Below the pieces are notes generated by a model. It worked only from the letters and a program-made list of their open reading frames with translations, was not told the origin of the DNA and searched no databases. A program made the translations under genes and the position numbers. Below are positions 1 through 8,925 of a DNA stretch of 46,558 nucleotides, in pieces; position 1 is the first letter of the stretch, and the number at the start of each line of letters is the position of its first letter. The DNA lies in contig DDNC01000014.1 in the NCBI GenBank assembly GCA_002340985.1, positions 186,049-232,606 on the forward strand, read 5' to 3'. Source of the stretch: Firmicutes bacterium UBA2530 (GTDB lineage: Bacteria; Bacillota; Clostridia; Tissierellales; Sedimentibacteraceae).

Positions 1-2060
1 TCGAAAATCCTTCTATCTCAATTTCAGAATGGGAATATGCCCCTGTGCGAGACAAAAAAAACTGGATAGAAAAAAATCTTAAGCCTGAGTCTAAGGATAA
101 GCATACGGATTACACAGCTGAAGAAGCCTTTAACATGCTGAGAAAAACGCTGGAAATAAGCGAAGAAATAAATGACTACGAAATGAGAAATATGATGGTT
201 ATCCGTGAGAGATACAACAAAACAAGCTATCTCTCTTACCATCCTGTGGACATTTGCTACAGCATATCTGAAAAATCTGTTGCAATGATTTCTGAGCGTT
301 CGCATGAGCTTACCGGCATAAGTGTGGAAATTGAACCTTTGAGATATTATCCTCAGGACGACGTTGCGGCACATGCCATAGGATATCTGGGGAAAATTGC
401 ACAGGATTATGAAATTCAGGATTATATTGTGGGAAAGGGATATAGTCCCGATGATATAATAGGAAAAACCGGACTTGAGGAGAAGTTTGAGGATTATTTA
501 AGAGGGGAAAAGGGAAAGAAGACAGTTGAGGTAAATAATGTTGGCAGGACTATACGTTCTATTTCAAACCAGGCACCTGTTCCCGGAGACTATTTGTATC
601 TGACCATAGACTCAAGGCTACAGAAAGCTGCACAGGATGCATTGAAGAAGGGATTGGAGCAGATACAAATCGGAGGAACCTTTGAAAGTAAGTGGGGTAA
701 TTTTGTGTTCAAGGATAAATATGAGAATGCGAAATCCGGAGCGCTGGTTGTGCTTGATGTTAAAACAGGGGAAGTTCTTGCTATGGCAAATTATCCTTCA
801 TATGATTTAAACATGTTTGCTACAGGGATATCTCAGGAGGATTGGAACAGCCTTCTGAGCGATTCAAAAAATCCTCTTGCACCGAGGCCGCTTTACAACA
901 TAGCCATGCTTTCGGCAATTCAGCCGGGTTCCACCTTCAAGATGATTACATCTCTGGCAGCACTGGAAAAGGGAGTAAATCCAAATACAACAGTTTATTG
1001 TGCGGGCACTATGAAGGTAGGAGACAGAAATTTCAGCTGCTGGATTTACAACATGTTCGGCGGTTCTCATGGAAAGCAAACCATGTATGAAGCAATAATG
1101 AATTCTTGCAACTTCTACTATTACACCACGGTCTTGGGTGAGAATCTGGCAACACACCAGCCTCACACTGTTAAAGTCAGTGCTGAAGAAATTATAGAAA
1201 TGGCAAAAAAATTCGGGCTTGATTCCAAAACCGGAATTGAGATAGATATTCCGCAGGAGGCATCAGGCGGGGTCCCAAGCATTGATGGAAAGAAAATAAA
1301 CATAAGGGTATATCTCAGGATGTTCCTTGAAGCAAATATAGAGAAATATTTAGAAGACGGTTTTAAGATTGATGCAGGCATGAAGAATGAAATAGTTGAA
1401 GAAATAGTAAGCTGGGTGGACAGAGAGGAACCACTTACGAGAGGAGAGGTTTACGAAGGTTTGAGTGCTCTAAGGCTTCTTCCGGACCGAGCAAATGACT
1501 ATAATGTTCCGCTGGTTGATATTATTAAATATTCATACTTAAATCAGGCATTCTGGAATGTAGGAGATAATTTAAACATAAGTATTGGTCAGGGAAATAA
1601 TGCCTATACTACAATGCAGATGGCTAATTACATCGCTTCTATCGCCAACGGTGGATATAGAAGGAACGTGAGCATAGTCAAGGAAATAAAAACATATGAC
1701 GGAAAGCCCACTGACTATAAGCCATTAAGGAAATCCGAGGCTATTGAGCTGTCAAACTATGAATATTTAGATGTTGTTAAGAAAGGAATGAAACTTGTTT
1801 CGCTGGATGATGCAGCAAAGCCATATGCAAATTTTCCGATTGAAGTAGGAAGCAAGACGGGAACAGCTCAGAATCAGGGGACAAATCCTGATACAGGCAA
1901 GCCATACGATGATTTTGCATGGTATGTGGCATTTGCTCCCTACGATGATCCGCAGATTGCAGTAGCATGCGTACTTTTTGAAGGAGGGTCGGGACGTTAT
2001 CCGATTCCTATCGTAAGAGAAGTTATAGGAGAGTATTTAACATTGAGCGGCCAGGAGTAA
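1..2060 (+). CDS. mrdA: Penicillin-binding protein 2 (peptidoglycan D,D-transpeptidase), 5' end missing
   Basis: Class B PBP that cross-links peptidoglycan, usually with the elongation machinery, at the outer face of the membrane. The frame is open from base 3, so the membrane anchor and the true start lie outside the window; the GTG at 45 is not a believable start. The visible part holds the end of the dimerisation region and the transpeptidase domain. The catalytic motifs are STFK (Ser codon at 930), SCN (1104) and KTG (1854). Between SCN and KTG lies a long charged insertion of roughly 100 residues. A MinD/ParA-like ATPase follows 20 bases after the stop, which recalls mrdA-min gene order in other Firmicutes. 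Confidence 0.93.
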   Translation, partial: ENPSISISEWEYAPVRDKKNWIEKNLKPESKDKHTDYTAEEAFNMLRKTLEISEEINDYEMRNMMVIRERYNKTSYLSYHPVDICYSISEKSVAMISERSHELTGISVEIEPLRYYPQDDVAAHAIGYLGKIAQDYEIQDYIVGKGYSPDDIIGKTGLEEKFEDYLRGEKGKKTVEVNNVGRTIRSISNQAPVPGDYLYLTIDSRLQKAAQDALKKGLEQIQIGGTFESKWGNFVFKDKYENAKSGALVVLDVKTGEVLAMANYPSYDLNMFATGISQEDWNSLLSDSKNPLAPRPLYNIAMLSAIQPGSTFKMITSLAALEKGVNPNTTVYCAGTMKVGDRNFSCWIYNMFGGSHGKQTMYEAIMNSCNFYYYTTVLGENLATHQPHTVKVSAEEIIEMAKKFGLDSKTGIEIDIPQEASGGVPSIDGKKINIRVYLRMFLEANIEKYLEDGFKIDAGMKNEIVEEIVSWVDREEPLTRGEVYEGLSALRLLPDRANDYNVPLVDIIKYSYLNQAFWNVGDNLNISIGQGNNAYTTMQMANYIASIANGGYRRNVSIVKEIKTYDGKPTDYKPLRKSEAIELSNYEYLDVVKKGMKLVSLDDAAKPYANFPIEVGSKTGTAQNQGTNPDTGKPYDDFAWYVAFAPYDDPQIAVACVLFEGGSGRYPIPIVREVIGEYLTLSGQE

Positions 2061-2080
2061 TGTACCGCTGTGGAGGTTTT

Positions 2081-2791
2081 ATGGGAAAGATTGTATTGGT
2101 TGGATCACAGAAAAGAGATATAGGGAAGACTGTTGTTTGTATTAAAACGGGAGTAAGCTTGTCGGACGCAGGCAGCAAGGTGCTGCTTGTCGACCTGTCC
2201 GCCGGTAAGAAGAAAATCTCCGAATATCTTAATGTCAATGAAGATATTATTTATGACATTAAGGATGTTATGGACTCGACCTGCACCTTAGAACAGGCGG
2301 CAATTGAAATAAAAGAAAATTTATGGCTGCTTCCGTATCCAAGAATTGTTGATAAATTAAATGACGTAAGTATAGAAGAATTCAAAAAATTGGTTGAATC
2401 AGCTTTAGGCGCATATGACGTTATTATTGTCGATATAGACAAAATTTCAATGAGTTTTGTTGACTTTGAAACAGTGAATGCTGTTGTAACGGTTAACAAC
2501 AATGACTTTTCATGCATAAGGGAAATCAATGCGGATAAGCAGATTGCCCGTAAGTTTGGTTTAAAGGATATCCATATTATATTGAATAAATATAACAAGA
2601 AGAAGGCATCAAGAGGTATTATGCTTAATTCAAAGGATATTAAGAAAATGACGGAAATGGATGTAACCTTCATTATTGAAGATATTGCCGCATATGGAAA
2701 TGCCGATTGCGAATTCATGCTGAGCAGCATGGAAAATTCCTTTAATAATACAATAAAAAATTTTTCAAGTTTAATCCACAGCCGTCTTTAA
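2081..2791 (+). CDS. MinD/ParA-like P-loop ATPase, divergent
   Basis: A 236-residue cytoplasmic SIMIBI-class ATPase. The N-terminus has a deviant Walker A (KRDIGKT, keeping the GKT and an upstream Lys), followed by LLVDLS (the A' strand) and a later VIIVDID strand (Walker B-like). I chose ATG 2081 because TGGAGG ends four bases upstream; the earlier ATG at 2060 overlaps the stop of mrdA and lacks a ribosome site. True MinD has KGGVGKT and a C-terminal amphipathic membrane helix; neither is clear here and no minC or minE is present. It is probably a positioning or regulatory ATPase linked to wall synthesis, but its role cannot be read from sequence. Confidence 0.75.
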   Translation: MGKIVLVGSQKRDIGKTVVCIKTGVSLSDAGSKVLLVDLSAGKKKISEYLNVNEDIIYDIKDVMDSTCTLEQAAIEIKENLWLLPYPRIVDKLNDVSIEEFKKLVESALGAYDVIIVDIDKISMSFVDFETVNAVVTVNNNDFSCIREINADKQIARKFGLKDIHIILNKYNKKKASRGIMLNSKDIKKMTEMDVTFIIEDIAAYGNADCEFMLSSMENSFNNTIKNFSSLIHSRL

Positions 2792-2824
2792 GATATGGCC
2801 TGATTCATGTGGCTTTTAGAAAGG

Positions 2825-2847
2825 CATTCATATTTTTTATATGAATG
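2825..2847. promoter_or_regulatory. Inverted repeat at the start of the sigma-54 activator gene
   Basis: CATTCATAT (2825-2833), five T, ATATGAATG (2839-2847). The arms carry the same ATTCATATG/CATATGAAT core as the palindrome at 4249-4287, so it may be an autoregulatory site of the activator. It covers the ATG at 2841, which is one reason to prefer the GTG at 2859 as the start. Binding is inferred. Confidence 0.4.
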
Positions 2848-2858
2848 AAGAGGATAAA

Positions 2859-4229
2859 GTGATACTGAAAGAAATAAATTACGGACGAATATTAAATGAG
2901 ATGTTTGACGATCTTGCAATAGTGGACAAGGATGGCAGGATGATATATGTCACTAACGGGTTTGAGGAAAAATACAATGTAAAGAAAAAGTATGTAATAG
3001 GACGCAGCATCACCGAATTGGAAAAACAGAAAATTCTGAATCCTTCAGTTGCCAAAAAAGTTTTTGATACTGGAAAAAAGGTGATTATGTCTCACAAAAA
3101 TAAAAAGGGCGACTATCTTATTATTAATGGTGTCCCCATATATAATAACAATGGCAGTATTCAATATGTGGTAAGCTATTCTATTCCAAGTGATGAAATT
3201 AAAAGTTTGCAGACAGAAAGGGACAAACTCCTTGAGAAATTGGAAGAATATCAACAGGCATTGACTCATTTGCAGGATTATTTAAAACAAGATATGACTA
3301 GTTTAATGGGAGCAAAAATAACATTTGAGATTATAAAAAAGATAAAATCATATGATGTAAGTGTATTGTTTACAGGAGAATCGGGTGTTGGAAAAACCAC
3401 ATTTGCAAAATTTTTACACGAAAACAGTCCAAGGGCTGAAGGACCTTTTGTAGAAATAAGCTGCGGTGCAATACCTGAAAACTTGTTGGAAAGTGAGTTG
3501 TTTGGCTATAAAAAGGGAGCATTCACCGGAGCAAGCCATGAAGGGAAAATGGGACTTATTCAAACGGCTAATCAGGGCACATTATTCCTTGATGAGATTG
3601 GTGAGCTTCCATTAAAGCTTCAGGTAAAGCTTCTCAAGGCATTGCAGAAGAAAACAATAATACCGTTGGGAGATACTAAAGAAATTGAAGTTGATTTCCG
3701 GTTGATTACAGCTACAAATAAGGATTTGAAAAAGATGGTTGAAGAAGGCACCTTCAGAGAAGATTTATTCTATAGAATTAACGTGGTAACAATTGATATT
3801 CCGCCTTTACGACAAAGAACAGAAGATTGTGTTGTTTTGATTAAATATTTTACGGATAAATTTAACTTGAAATATGATATGAAAAAAAGAATAGATGGTA
3901 CTGCTGTGAAAAGATTATGCCGTTATCCATGGCCCGGAAATATCAGAGAACTGGAAAATACAATTGAAAGGTTAATTCTTATGGGTGATGAAGATATTAT
4001 TACAATAAATAATTTGCCGGATAATATAAAGGATGAACAAAAGCATACATATTCAAGTTTTGACTGCGGAAAAGGAACTCTTCCTGAGATGATGAAAGAA
4101 TATGAGAAGTCTATTATAAAAAGAGCAGTCAAAGAACATAAAACGTCGGTGGAAGTGGCAAAACAATTAGGTATTAGCCAACCAACCGCAGCGAGAAAAA
4201 TCAAAGAATATACTAATGAAGACTTATAA
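2859..4229 (+). CDS. Sigma-54-dependent transcriptional activator (PAS, AAA+, HTH)
   Basis: About 456 residues. Order: an N-terminal PAS sensor (roughly residues 10-110), a short coiled coil (TERDKLLEKLEEYQQ), the AAA+ enhancer-binding domain, and a Fis-type HTH ending VAKQLGISQPTAARKI. The AAA+ domain has Walker A GESGVGKT, the sigma-54 contact loop GAFTGA, Walker B LFLDEIGEL and the WPGNIRELEN motif. There is no receiver domain, so it probably senses a small molecule through PAS. Start: GTG 2859 has AAGAGGA at good spacing; the in-frame ATG 2841 has no ribosome site close by. It lies directly upstream of a sigma-54 promoter at 4348-4362, so the operon beginning at 4397 is its likely target. 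Confidence 0.93.
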   Translation: MILKEINYGRILNEMFDDLAIVDKDGRMIYVTNGFEEKYNVKKKYVIGRSITELEKQKILNPSVAKKVFDTGKKVIMSHKNKKGDYLIINGVPIYNNNGSIQYVVSYSIPSDEIKSLQTERDKLLEKLEEYQQALTHLQDYLKQDMTSLMGAKITFEIIKKIKSYDVSVLFTGESGVGKTTFAKFLHENSPRAEGPFVEISCGAIPENLLESELFGYKKGAFTGASHEGKMGLIQTANQGTLFLDEIGELPLKLQVKLLKALQKKTIIPLGDTKEIEVDFRLITATNKDLKKMVEEGTFREDLFYRINVVTIDIPPLRQRTEDCVVLIKYFTDKFNLKYDMKKRIDGTAVKRLCRYPWPGNIRELENTIERLILMGDEDIITINNLPDNIKDEQKHTYSSFDCGKGTLPEMMKEYEKSIIKRAVKEHKTSVEVAKQLGISQPTAARKIKEYTNEDL

Positions 4230-4248
4230 AGGGAAAATATATAACATT

Positions 4249-4287
4249 AATATTCACATATGAATATAGTATTCATATGTGAATATT
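4249..4287. promoter_or_regulatory. Perfect 18-bp inverted repeat: probable enhancer (UAS), also a terminator shape
   Basis: Left arm 4249-4266 and right arm 4270-4287 are perfect reverse complements around TAG. Each arm contains its own half-palindrome ATTCA-N4-TGAAT (4252-4265 and 4271-4284), with centres 19 bp apart. They lie about 65-97 bp upstream of the -24 GG, the usual distance for sigma-54 activator sites. A run of eight T from 4286 means the same DNA could also end transcription of the activator gene. Confidence 0.6.
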
Positions 4288-4347
4288 TTTTTTGTTGCAA
4301 TTTTAGATATAAACTACATATATATTGCAATTTAGACTTTTTTTAAT

Positions 4348-4362
4348 TGGCACAAAAATTGC
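4348..4362 (+). promoter_or_regulatory. Sigma-54 (-24/-12) promoter
   Basis: TGGCAC (4348-4353), five A, TTGC (4359-4362), followed by TT. The -24 GG and -12 GC are ten bases apart, exactly the sigma-54 consensus spacing. The expected start is near 4374, ahead of AAAGGAGGA and the ATG at 4397. Confidence 0.88.
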
Positions 4363-4396
4363 TTCTTATTGAATTTAAGAAAAAAGGAGGATATAC

Positions 4397-5419
4397 ATGG
4401 AGGAAATTAAGGTATTAGTAATTAATGATGAAGGAGGAAATATTCAGCTTGAGAAAGATATTATAGCAGAAGCTCTTGAGGGAAAAAAGGATATATTGAC
4501 AATTAAATATGTTTCTGCAAACGATATCGTATCAATTGAAAAAGAGCTGCCGGAAGCAGATGCTGTAATATCTGTGTACACTAAATTTGATAGAAAAACA
4601 TTAGAGCAAATGAAGAAATGCAAGATTATCGCAACGCAGACCATAGGCGTAAATACCATTGATTTGGATGCTGCAACAGATATGGGAATCTGTATAACCA
4701 ATGTTCCTGATTATTGTGTTGAGGAGGTTGCATTACATACCGTTGCCCTGGCTTTGGCTTGTGTGAGGAAAATTACAATTTATAACAAGATTGCAAGAAA
4801 TAAAATTTGGAATGTGGATGATATTTATGAATATGGTCAGATACATCGCCTGCAGGACAGAGTTTATGGTTTAGTGTCTTTTGGCAATATTGCAAAGCGT
4901 GTTGCTGAATTGATGAAAGTGTTTGGAATGAAGGTCATGGCTTTTGATCCGTTTTTGGATAAAGATATCTTTAAGGAATACGGAGTGCAAGAAGCCGAAA
5001 GCTTGGAAGAATTATTTGCATCCTGCAATATAATTTCACTGCATACACCGTTGACGCCAAAGACTGAGGGCATGATTGATATTAATCTCTTTAAGAGAAT
5101 GCCAAGGGGCAGTATCCTGATAAACACCTCAAGAGGAGGAATAATCAAAGAAGATGATTTGTACAGCGCTTTGAGGGAAGGTGTATTAGATTCAGCGGGA
5201 GTAGATGTAATAATTGATGAAGCTGAATTTGAAAGTTCTTTGTATGAGCTTGATAATGTCATTATTACACCGCATGTAGCTTATTATTCGGAGGAGGCCT
5301 TAATCGAATGCAGGCGTAAGGCAGCAGAACAAATAGGAGATGCAATAGGGAGAGGCATTACACCACAATATCTGGTAAACAAAGCTGTAAGTGATAAAGC
5401 AAAAGCAATATTATCATAA
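4397..5419 (+). CDS. D-isomer-specific 2-hydroxyacid dehydrogenase
   Basis: A 340-residue NAD(P)-dependent enzyme of the 2-hydroxyacid dehydrogenase family, which reversibly reduces 2-oxo acids to D-2-hydroxy acids. The catalytic set is present: Arg in NTSRGG, a Glu in VIIDEAE and His in ITPHVAYYS. The dinucleotide-binding turn is unusual: the GxGxxG region reads S161-F-G-N-I-A166, losing the first and last glycine. It is the first gene behind the sigma-54 promoter, and an aminotransferase follows 20 bases later, so the natural substrate is probably a 2-oxo acid made by transamination. Phosphoglycerate dehydrogenase is less likely because no serine-pathway neighbours are seen. The substrate cannot be assigned from sequence. 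Confidence 0.88.
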   Translation: MEEIKVLVINDEGGNIQLEKDIIAEALEGKKDILTIKYVSANDIVSIEKELPEADAVISVYTKFDRKTLEQMKKCKIIATQTIGVNTIDLDAATDMGICITNVPDYCVEEVALHTVALALACVRKITIYNKIARNKIWNVDDIYEYGQIHRLQDRVYGLVSFGNIAKRVAELMKVFGMKVMAFDPFLDKDIFKEYGVQEAESLEELFASCNIISLHTPLTPKTEGMIDINLFKRMPRGSILINTSRGGIIKEDDLYSALREGVLDSAGVDVIIDEAEFESSLYELDNVIITPHVAYYSEEALIECRRKAAEQIGDAIGRGITPQYLVNKAVSDKAKAILS

Positions 5420-5439
5420 TTAGATGGAGGAAAAGAAAG

Positions 5440-6603
5440 GTGAAACATAAATTTATTGCAAAGAGGTATTGGAAAGATCAAAGTACAGCCATGGGGCAAT
5501 CTGATGTCATAGCAAAATCTTTTAATGACGTTATCAATTTAAGTCTGGGAGATCCTGATTTAATTACACACAGTATAATAATAGACAATGCTTTTGCTGA
5601 TGCTAAAGCGGGACATACAAAATATACTGATTTTCGCGGAGACCCTGAATTGCGACAGGAGATAATTAACTACTACAGAGAAGAGTATGCTATAGATGTA
5701 AATGATGAGGAAGTATTTGTCTGTGCATCTGCATGTCTTGGAATGTACTTAGCTTTAGAAGCAATTGTTGATGATGGTGATGAAGTCATTTTGCAGGCTC
5801 CGTATTTTACGCCATATCCGCAACAGGTAGTATTAGCAAGAGGAATTCCTGTTGAATTACCTACTTATGAAGAAGAGGATTTTCAAATCAATATAGAGAG
5901 ATTAGAAGGCTTAATAACTGAAAGAACAAAAGCATTGGTTATTAACTCACCAAGCAATCCTACCGGCAATTGTTTAACTGTTGAGGTTATGGAAAAAATC
6001 GCACAAATTGCAGTTAAATATGATTTGATTGTAATTGCCGATGACATTTATACATCCTTTAGCTACCAGAATGCATTTGTGCCGTTTGCCAGCCTTCCGG
6101 GCATGAAGGAAAGAACAATCATCCTTAACTCTTTCTCAAAGAATTTTACTATGACAGGATGGAGAATAGGAAATATAATTGCACCTGACTACATTATAAA
6201 AACTATGCAGCAGATTAATGAAAATGTAGTTTTCACGGCGCCGTCAATTTCACAAAGAGCTGCAATTTATGCTTTGAGAAACCGTCATGAAATTCAGCCT
6301 CCTATGATTGAGGAATACAGAAAAAGAATGTTTTATGCTGCTGAGCGTATTAATCGGATTCCAAAGCTTTCTGTTATATATCCACCAAAAGGAAGCTTCT
6401 ATTTGTTTATGAATATAAAGGGAACAGGGCTATCAAGTGCTGAGGCCGCAGATTTGATTTTAAGAGAAGCGCATGTAGTGATGCTGCCGGGTGATGCTTT
6501 TGGAGCTTGCGGAGAAGGGTATATTCGTATTGCCTGCACTGTTAATGTTAAAAAAATGAAAGAAGCATTTGACAGAATTGAAAAAATCAGTTTATTTAAT
6601 TAA
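5440..6603 (+). CDS. Class I/II (fold type I) PLP aminotransferase
   Basis: A 387-residue cytoplasmic aminotransferase related to aspartate/aromatic amino acid transaminases. Seen: NSPSNPTGN (substrate and cofactor loop), IADDIYTSF (the PLP pyridine Asp and Tyr), NSFSKNFTMTGWRIG with the PLP lysine, and YIRIACT with the carboxylate-binding Arg near the C-terminus. It starts with GTG at 5440, nine bases after GGAGG. Cotranscribed with the dehydrogenase upstream and the membrane protein downstream, it probably converts an imported amino acid into the 2-oxo acid that the dehydrogenase reduces. Exact amino acid unknown. Confidence 0.9.
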   Translation: MKHKFIAKRYWKDQSTAMGQSDVIAKSFNDVINLSLGDPDLITHSIIIDNAFADAKAGHTKYTDFRGDPELRQEIINYYREEYAIDVNDEEVFVCASACLGMYLALEAIVDDGDEVILQAPYFTPYPQQVVLARGIPVELPTYEEEDFQINIERLEGLITERTKALVINSPSNPTGNCLTVEVMEKIAQIAVKYDLIVIADDIYTSFSYQNAFVPFASLPGMKERTIILNSFSKNFTMTGWRIGNIIAPDYIIKTMQQINENVVFTAPSISQRAAIYALRNRHEIQPPMIEEYRKRMFYAAERINRIPKLSVIYPPKGSFYLFMNIKGTGLSSAEAADLILREAHVVMLPGDAFGACGEGYIRIACTVNVKKMKEAFDRIEKISLFN

Positions 6604-6619
6604 TGAAAGGAGCTTAAGG

Positions 6620-8053
6620 ATGAAAGAAATAAAAAACAATAATAATGATGAAAAATTAAATGCAGAAAATTCTACTGAAGGAATTAAAACTGCAAAACTT
6701 GAACCTGCAGATTTGAAAAGCATAATGAAATTTATCCTTGCTTCCGCAATCGGAGGATTTCTTTTCCTTGTACCAATTCCATACGGAACAACATTTACTA
6801 TTCCTATAGGCATAGTTATTAATTGGGTATCAGATTTGCTTCAGCTTGAAACTATTGATATCGCCAGCTTATTAGTATTAGTATTCATTACCTTCTCATC
6901 AATTATGACAGTAATAAATATGATTTTCAAGCCGGCATTCATTCAGGAAAATGAAGATATGAAAAAGTTGTTTTCCCCGTCACCGCTGTATTTATTAAGC
7001 AGATTTATCGGGTTAATTATAATATATATGGTATATTTTAATTTTGGACCCGAATTTATTAAATCAGGTGCTACAGGAGGCTCAATGTTAGCTGTTTCAA
7101 CTACATTGGTATCTGTTGTACTTTGCATTGCATTTTTAATGCCTTTACTTACCGATTTTGGTATTATGGAATTCGTAGGTATTTTAGTCAGAAATGTAGT
7201 ACGTCCTCTGTTTACTGTTCCGGGACGTTCTGCCATTGATTTGATGACCTCATGGCTGGGAGCGTCTAATGCTGCGGCAATCCTGACTACGCGCCAATAT
7301 GAGACGGGATATTACAGTGCCAGGGAAGCAGCGACAATTTCCATGAACTTTTCTTTTGTATCTATACCGTTCTGTTTTGTAATTGCTAAGCTTATCGGTG
7401 TGGATAGTAAATTTACCGTGTTCTATTTGATAAGCCTCTTGGGTGGTATTGTTTTAGCCATGATTTTACCTCGAATTCCACCTCTGTCAAAACTTCCTGA
7501 CACTTATGATGAAATTGCAGGAAAGCAAATTGATGAAGAAATACCCGAAGGTATTTCCAAGATTAAATGGGGTCTTAACTTAGCCGGGCATAGAGCTAAG
7601 GAATCAACATTGATGGACGTAGGGAAATCAGGACTTCTTGTATATTCCAGCATGTTCCTGGATTTGATTCCGATTGTTATGGCGTGGGGAACCATAGTGT
7701 TGATTTTGGTAGAATTTACACCGGTTTTTGATATTATATCAATTCCGTTCGGCTGGTATATAAACCTGATGGGAATAGAGGGGGCCAAGGAAATTGCACC
7801 GACAGCCTTAGTTGGTTTTGCTGATATGTATATACCGCCTTTAATGTTAGCAAATTTTCCGATTGAGCGAACAAGGTTTATAATGGGAGCAGTATCATTA
7901 CTGCAGATTATCTACATGACAGAAGTCGGACTGATAGTATTAAAATCAAGAGTTCCTGTAAATGTAAAGCATTTATTCATTGTTTTCCTTGAAAGAACAA
8001 TTATTGCAATTCCCATAGTTACATTGCTCACAAATTTACTTGTTAAATTCTAA
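6620..8053 (+). CDS. YjiH-family membrane protein with nucleoside-recognition (gate) domain
   Basis: A 477-residue integral membrane protein with about ten hydrophobic segments and a hydrophilic N-terminal tail of roughly 35 residues. The family's gate-like region includes the conserved stretch around DLMTSWLGASNAAAILT. Members are presumed transporters but few have tested substrates. I chose ATG 6620, eight bases after GAAAGG; the in-frame upstream ATG lies inside the aminotransferase gene. As the last gene of the sigma-54 operon it is the obvious candidate for uptake of the amino acid handled by the two enzymes. That role is an inference from context. A bidirectional terminator follows. Confidence 0.82.
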   Translation: MKEIKNNNNDEKLNAENSTEGIKTAKLEPADLKSIMKFILASAIGGFLFLVPIPYGTTFTIPIGIVINWVSDLLQLETIDIASLLVLVFITFSSIMTVINMIFKPAFIQENEDMKKLFSPSPLYLLSRFIGLIIIYMVYFNFGPEFIKSGATGGSMLAVSTTLVSVVLCIAFLMPLLTDFGIMEFVGILVRNVVRPLFTVPGRSAIDLMTSWLGASNAAAILTTRQYETGYYSAREAATISMNFSFVSIPFCFVIAKLIGVDSKFTVFYLISLLGGIVLAMILPRIPPLSKLPDTYDEIAGKQIDEEIPEGISKIKWGLNLAGHRAKESTLMDVGKSGLLVYSSMFLDLIPIVMAWGTIVLILVEFTPVFDIISIPFGWYINLMGIEGAKEIAPTALVGFADMYIPPLMLANFPIERTRFIMGAVSLLQIIYMTEVGLIVLKSRVPVNVKHLFIVFLERTIIAIPIVTLLTNLLVKF

Positions 8054-8081
8054 ATGCTATTAAAATAATAATCTAATTATT

Positions 8082-8120
8082 AAAGCAGTATTCGGCAAGC
8101 TAATGTCGAATACTGCTTTT
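8082..8120. terminator. Bidirectional intrinsic terminator
   Basis: A 13-bp perfect stem AAAGCAGTATTCG (8082-8094) / CGAATACTGCTTT (8107-8119) with a 12-base loop, T-rich on either strand. It lies between the convergent YjiH-type gene and GNAT gene. Confidence 0.8.
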
Positions 8121-8133
8121 AATGTTCTTTTAA

Positions 8134-8640
8134 TTATATTCCGGGATTTACAATTTCCATATTTATTACTGTCCATCCATTTGCACGAACTTCCTGATTT
8201 ACGGATTTAAAGCCTACTTTTTCGTAGCATCTTATTGCAGGTTTATTGAAATCGAATACGGACAACAATACTTTATTAATGTGAAAATCGTTAAAGGCAA
8301 TGGAAAGGAATTTTTCTAAAGCTTCAGAGCCATACCCCTTACCGGCTAATTCGGGATTTAGCAAATATCTTCCGATTTTACCTGTCTTAGCCTCTGTGTC
8401 TATCCACATGAGTTCAATAGTTCCTATCATATCGTTATCAAGGATTATTTTATACATTCTACAGCCTGATGAAGTCTCAGATTCAATTCTATCGATGATT
8501 TGCTTTTCAGAAAGAGGATATTTGTAACCAATACCTGCCCATTGGAGTAAAAAGTCAGCTGTTTTGTTTTCATTCCACTTAACGATACACACCGCATCTG
8601 TTTTTTCTAAAGGCAGTATTTTTAGCATATTCGTATCCAT
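8134..8640 (-). CDS. GNAT family N-acetyltransferase (RimJ/RimL type)
   Basis: A 168-residue cytoplasmic acyl-CoA-dependent acetyltransferase. The acetyl-CoA pyrophosphate-binding motif A is visible as LNPELAGKGYGSEAL, followed by the Asn-rich helix (HINKVLLSVFDFNKPAIRCYEKVGF) typical of the RimJ/RimL and SpeG-like branch. The start ATG is preceded by GGAG at eight bases. It is a single gene convergent with the sigma-54 operon, with no partner that suggests a substrate; N-terminal protein acetylation or a small-molecule amine are both possible. Confidence 0.88.
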   Translation of the reverse strand: MDTNMLKILPLEKTDAVCIVKWNENKTADFLLQWAGIGYKYPLSEKQIIDRIESETSSGCRMYKIILDNDMIGTIELMWIDTEAKTGKIGRYLLNPELAGKGYGSEALEKFLSIAFNDFHINKVLLSVFDFNKPAIRCYEKVGFKSVNQEVRANGWTVINMEIVNPGI

Positions 8641-8925
8641 AATAAATTCTCCATTTCAAGTTCTGATTATTGTTCTGTTAGGTTATATAAATTTGCTTAA
8701 TATAATTTTTTATCGTTATTAAAAATTATATTATATTTACTGCTATAACTCCACATAATTTTATAACTTTTCTGTGTTATTGCAATAGGGCTTTAAAATA
8801 TAAGGGGAATAATTATCCTAAAGGAAGGAATGCTTATGTATGTCCGAAAATAAATATTTATAAGGACATATATTTTGTAATAAAGCTTGTAACATTTTAA
8901 TAATATGTATGGAGGGGGTGGAGAT

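Noticed and set aside
8641..8925. Possible sigma-E promoter for the SpoIVFA-like gene
   Set aside because: ATATT and CATATATT occur but only eight bases apart, too close; the gap otherwise shows only AT-rich sequence.
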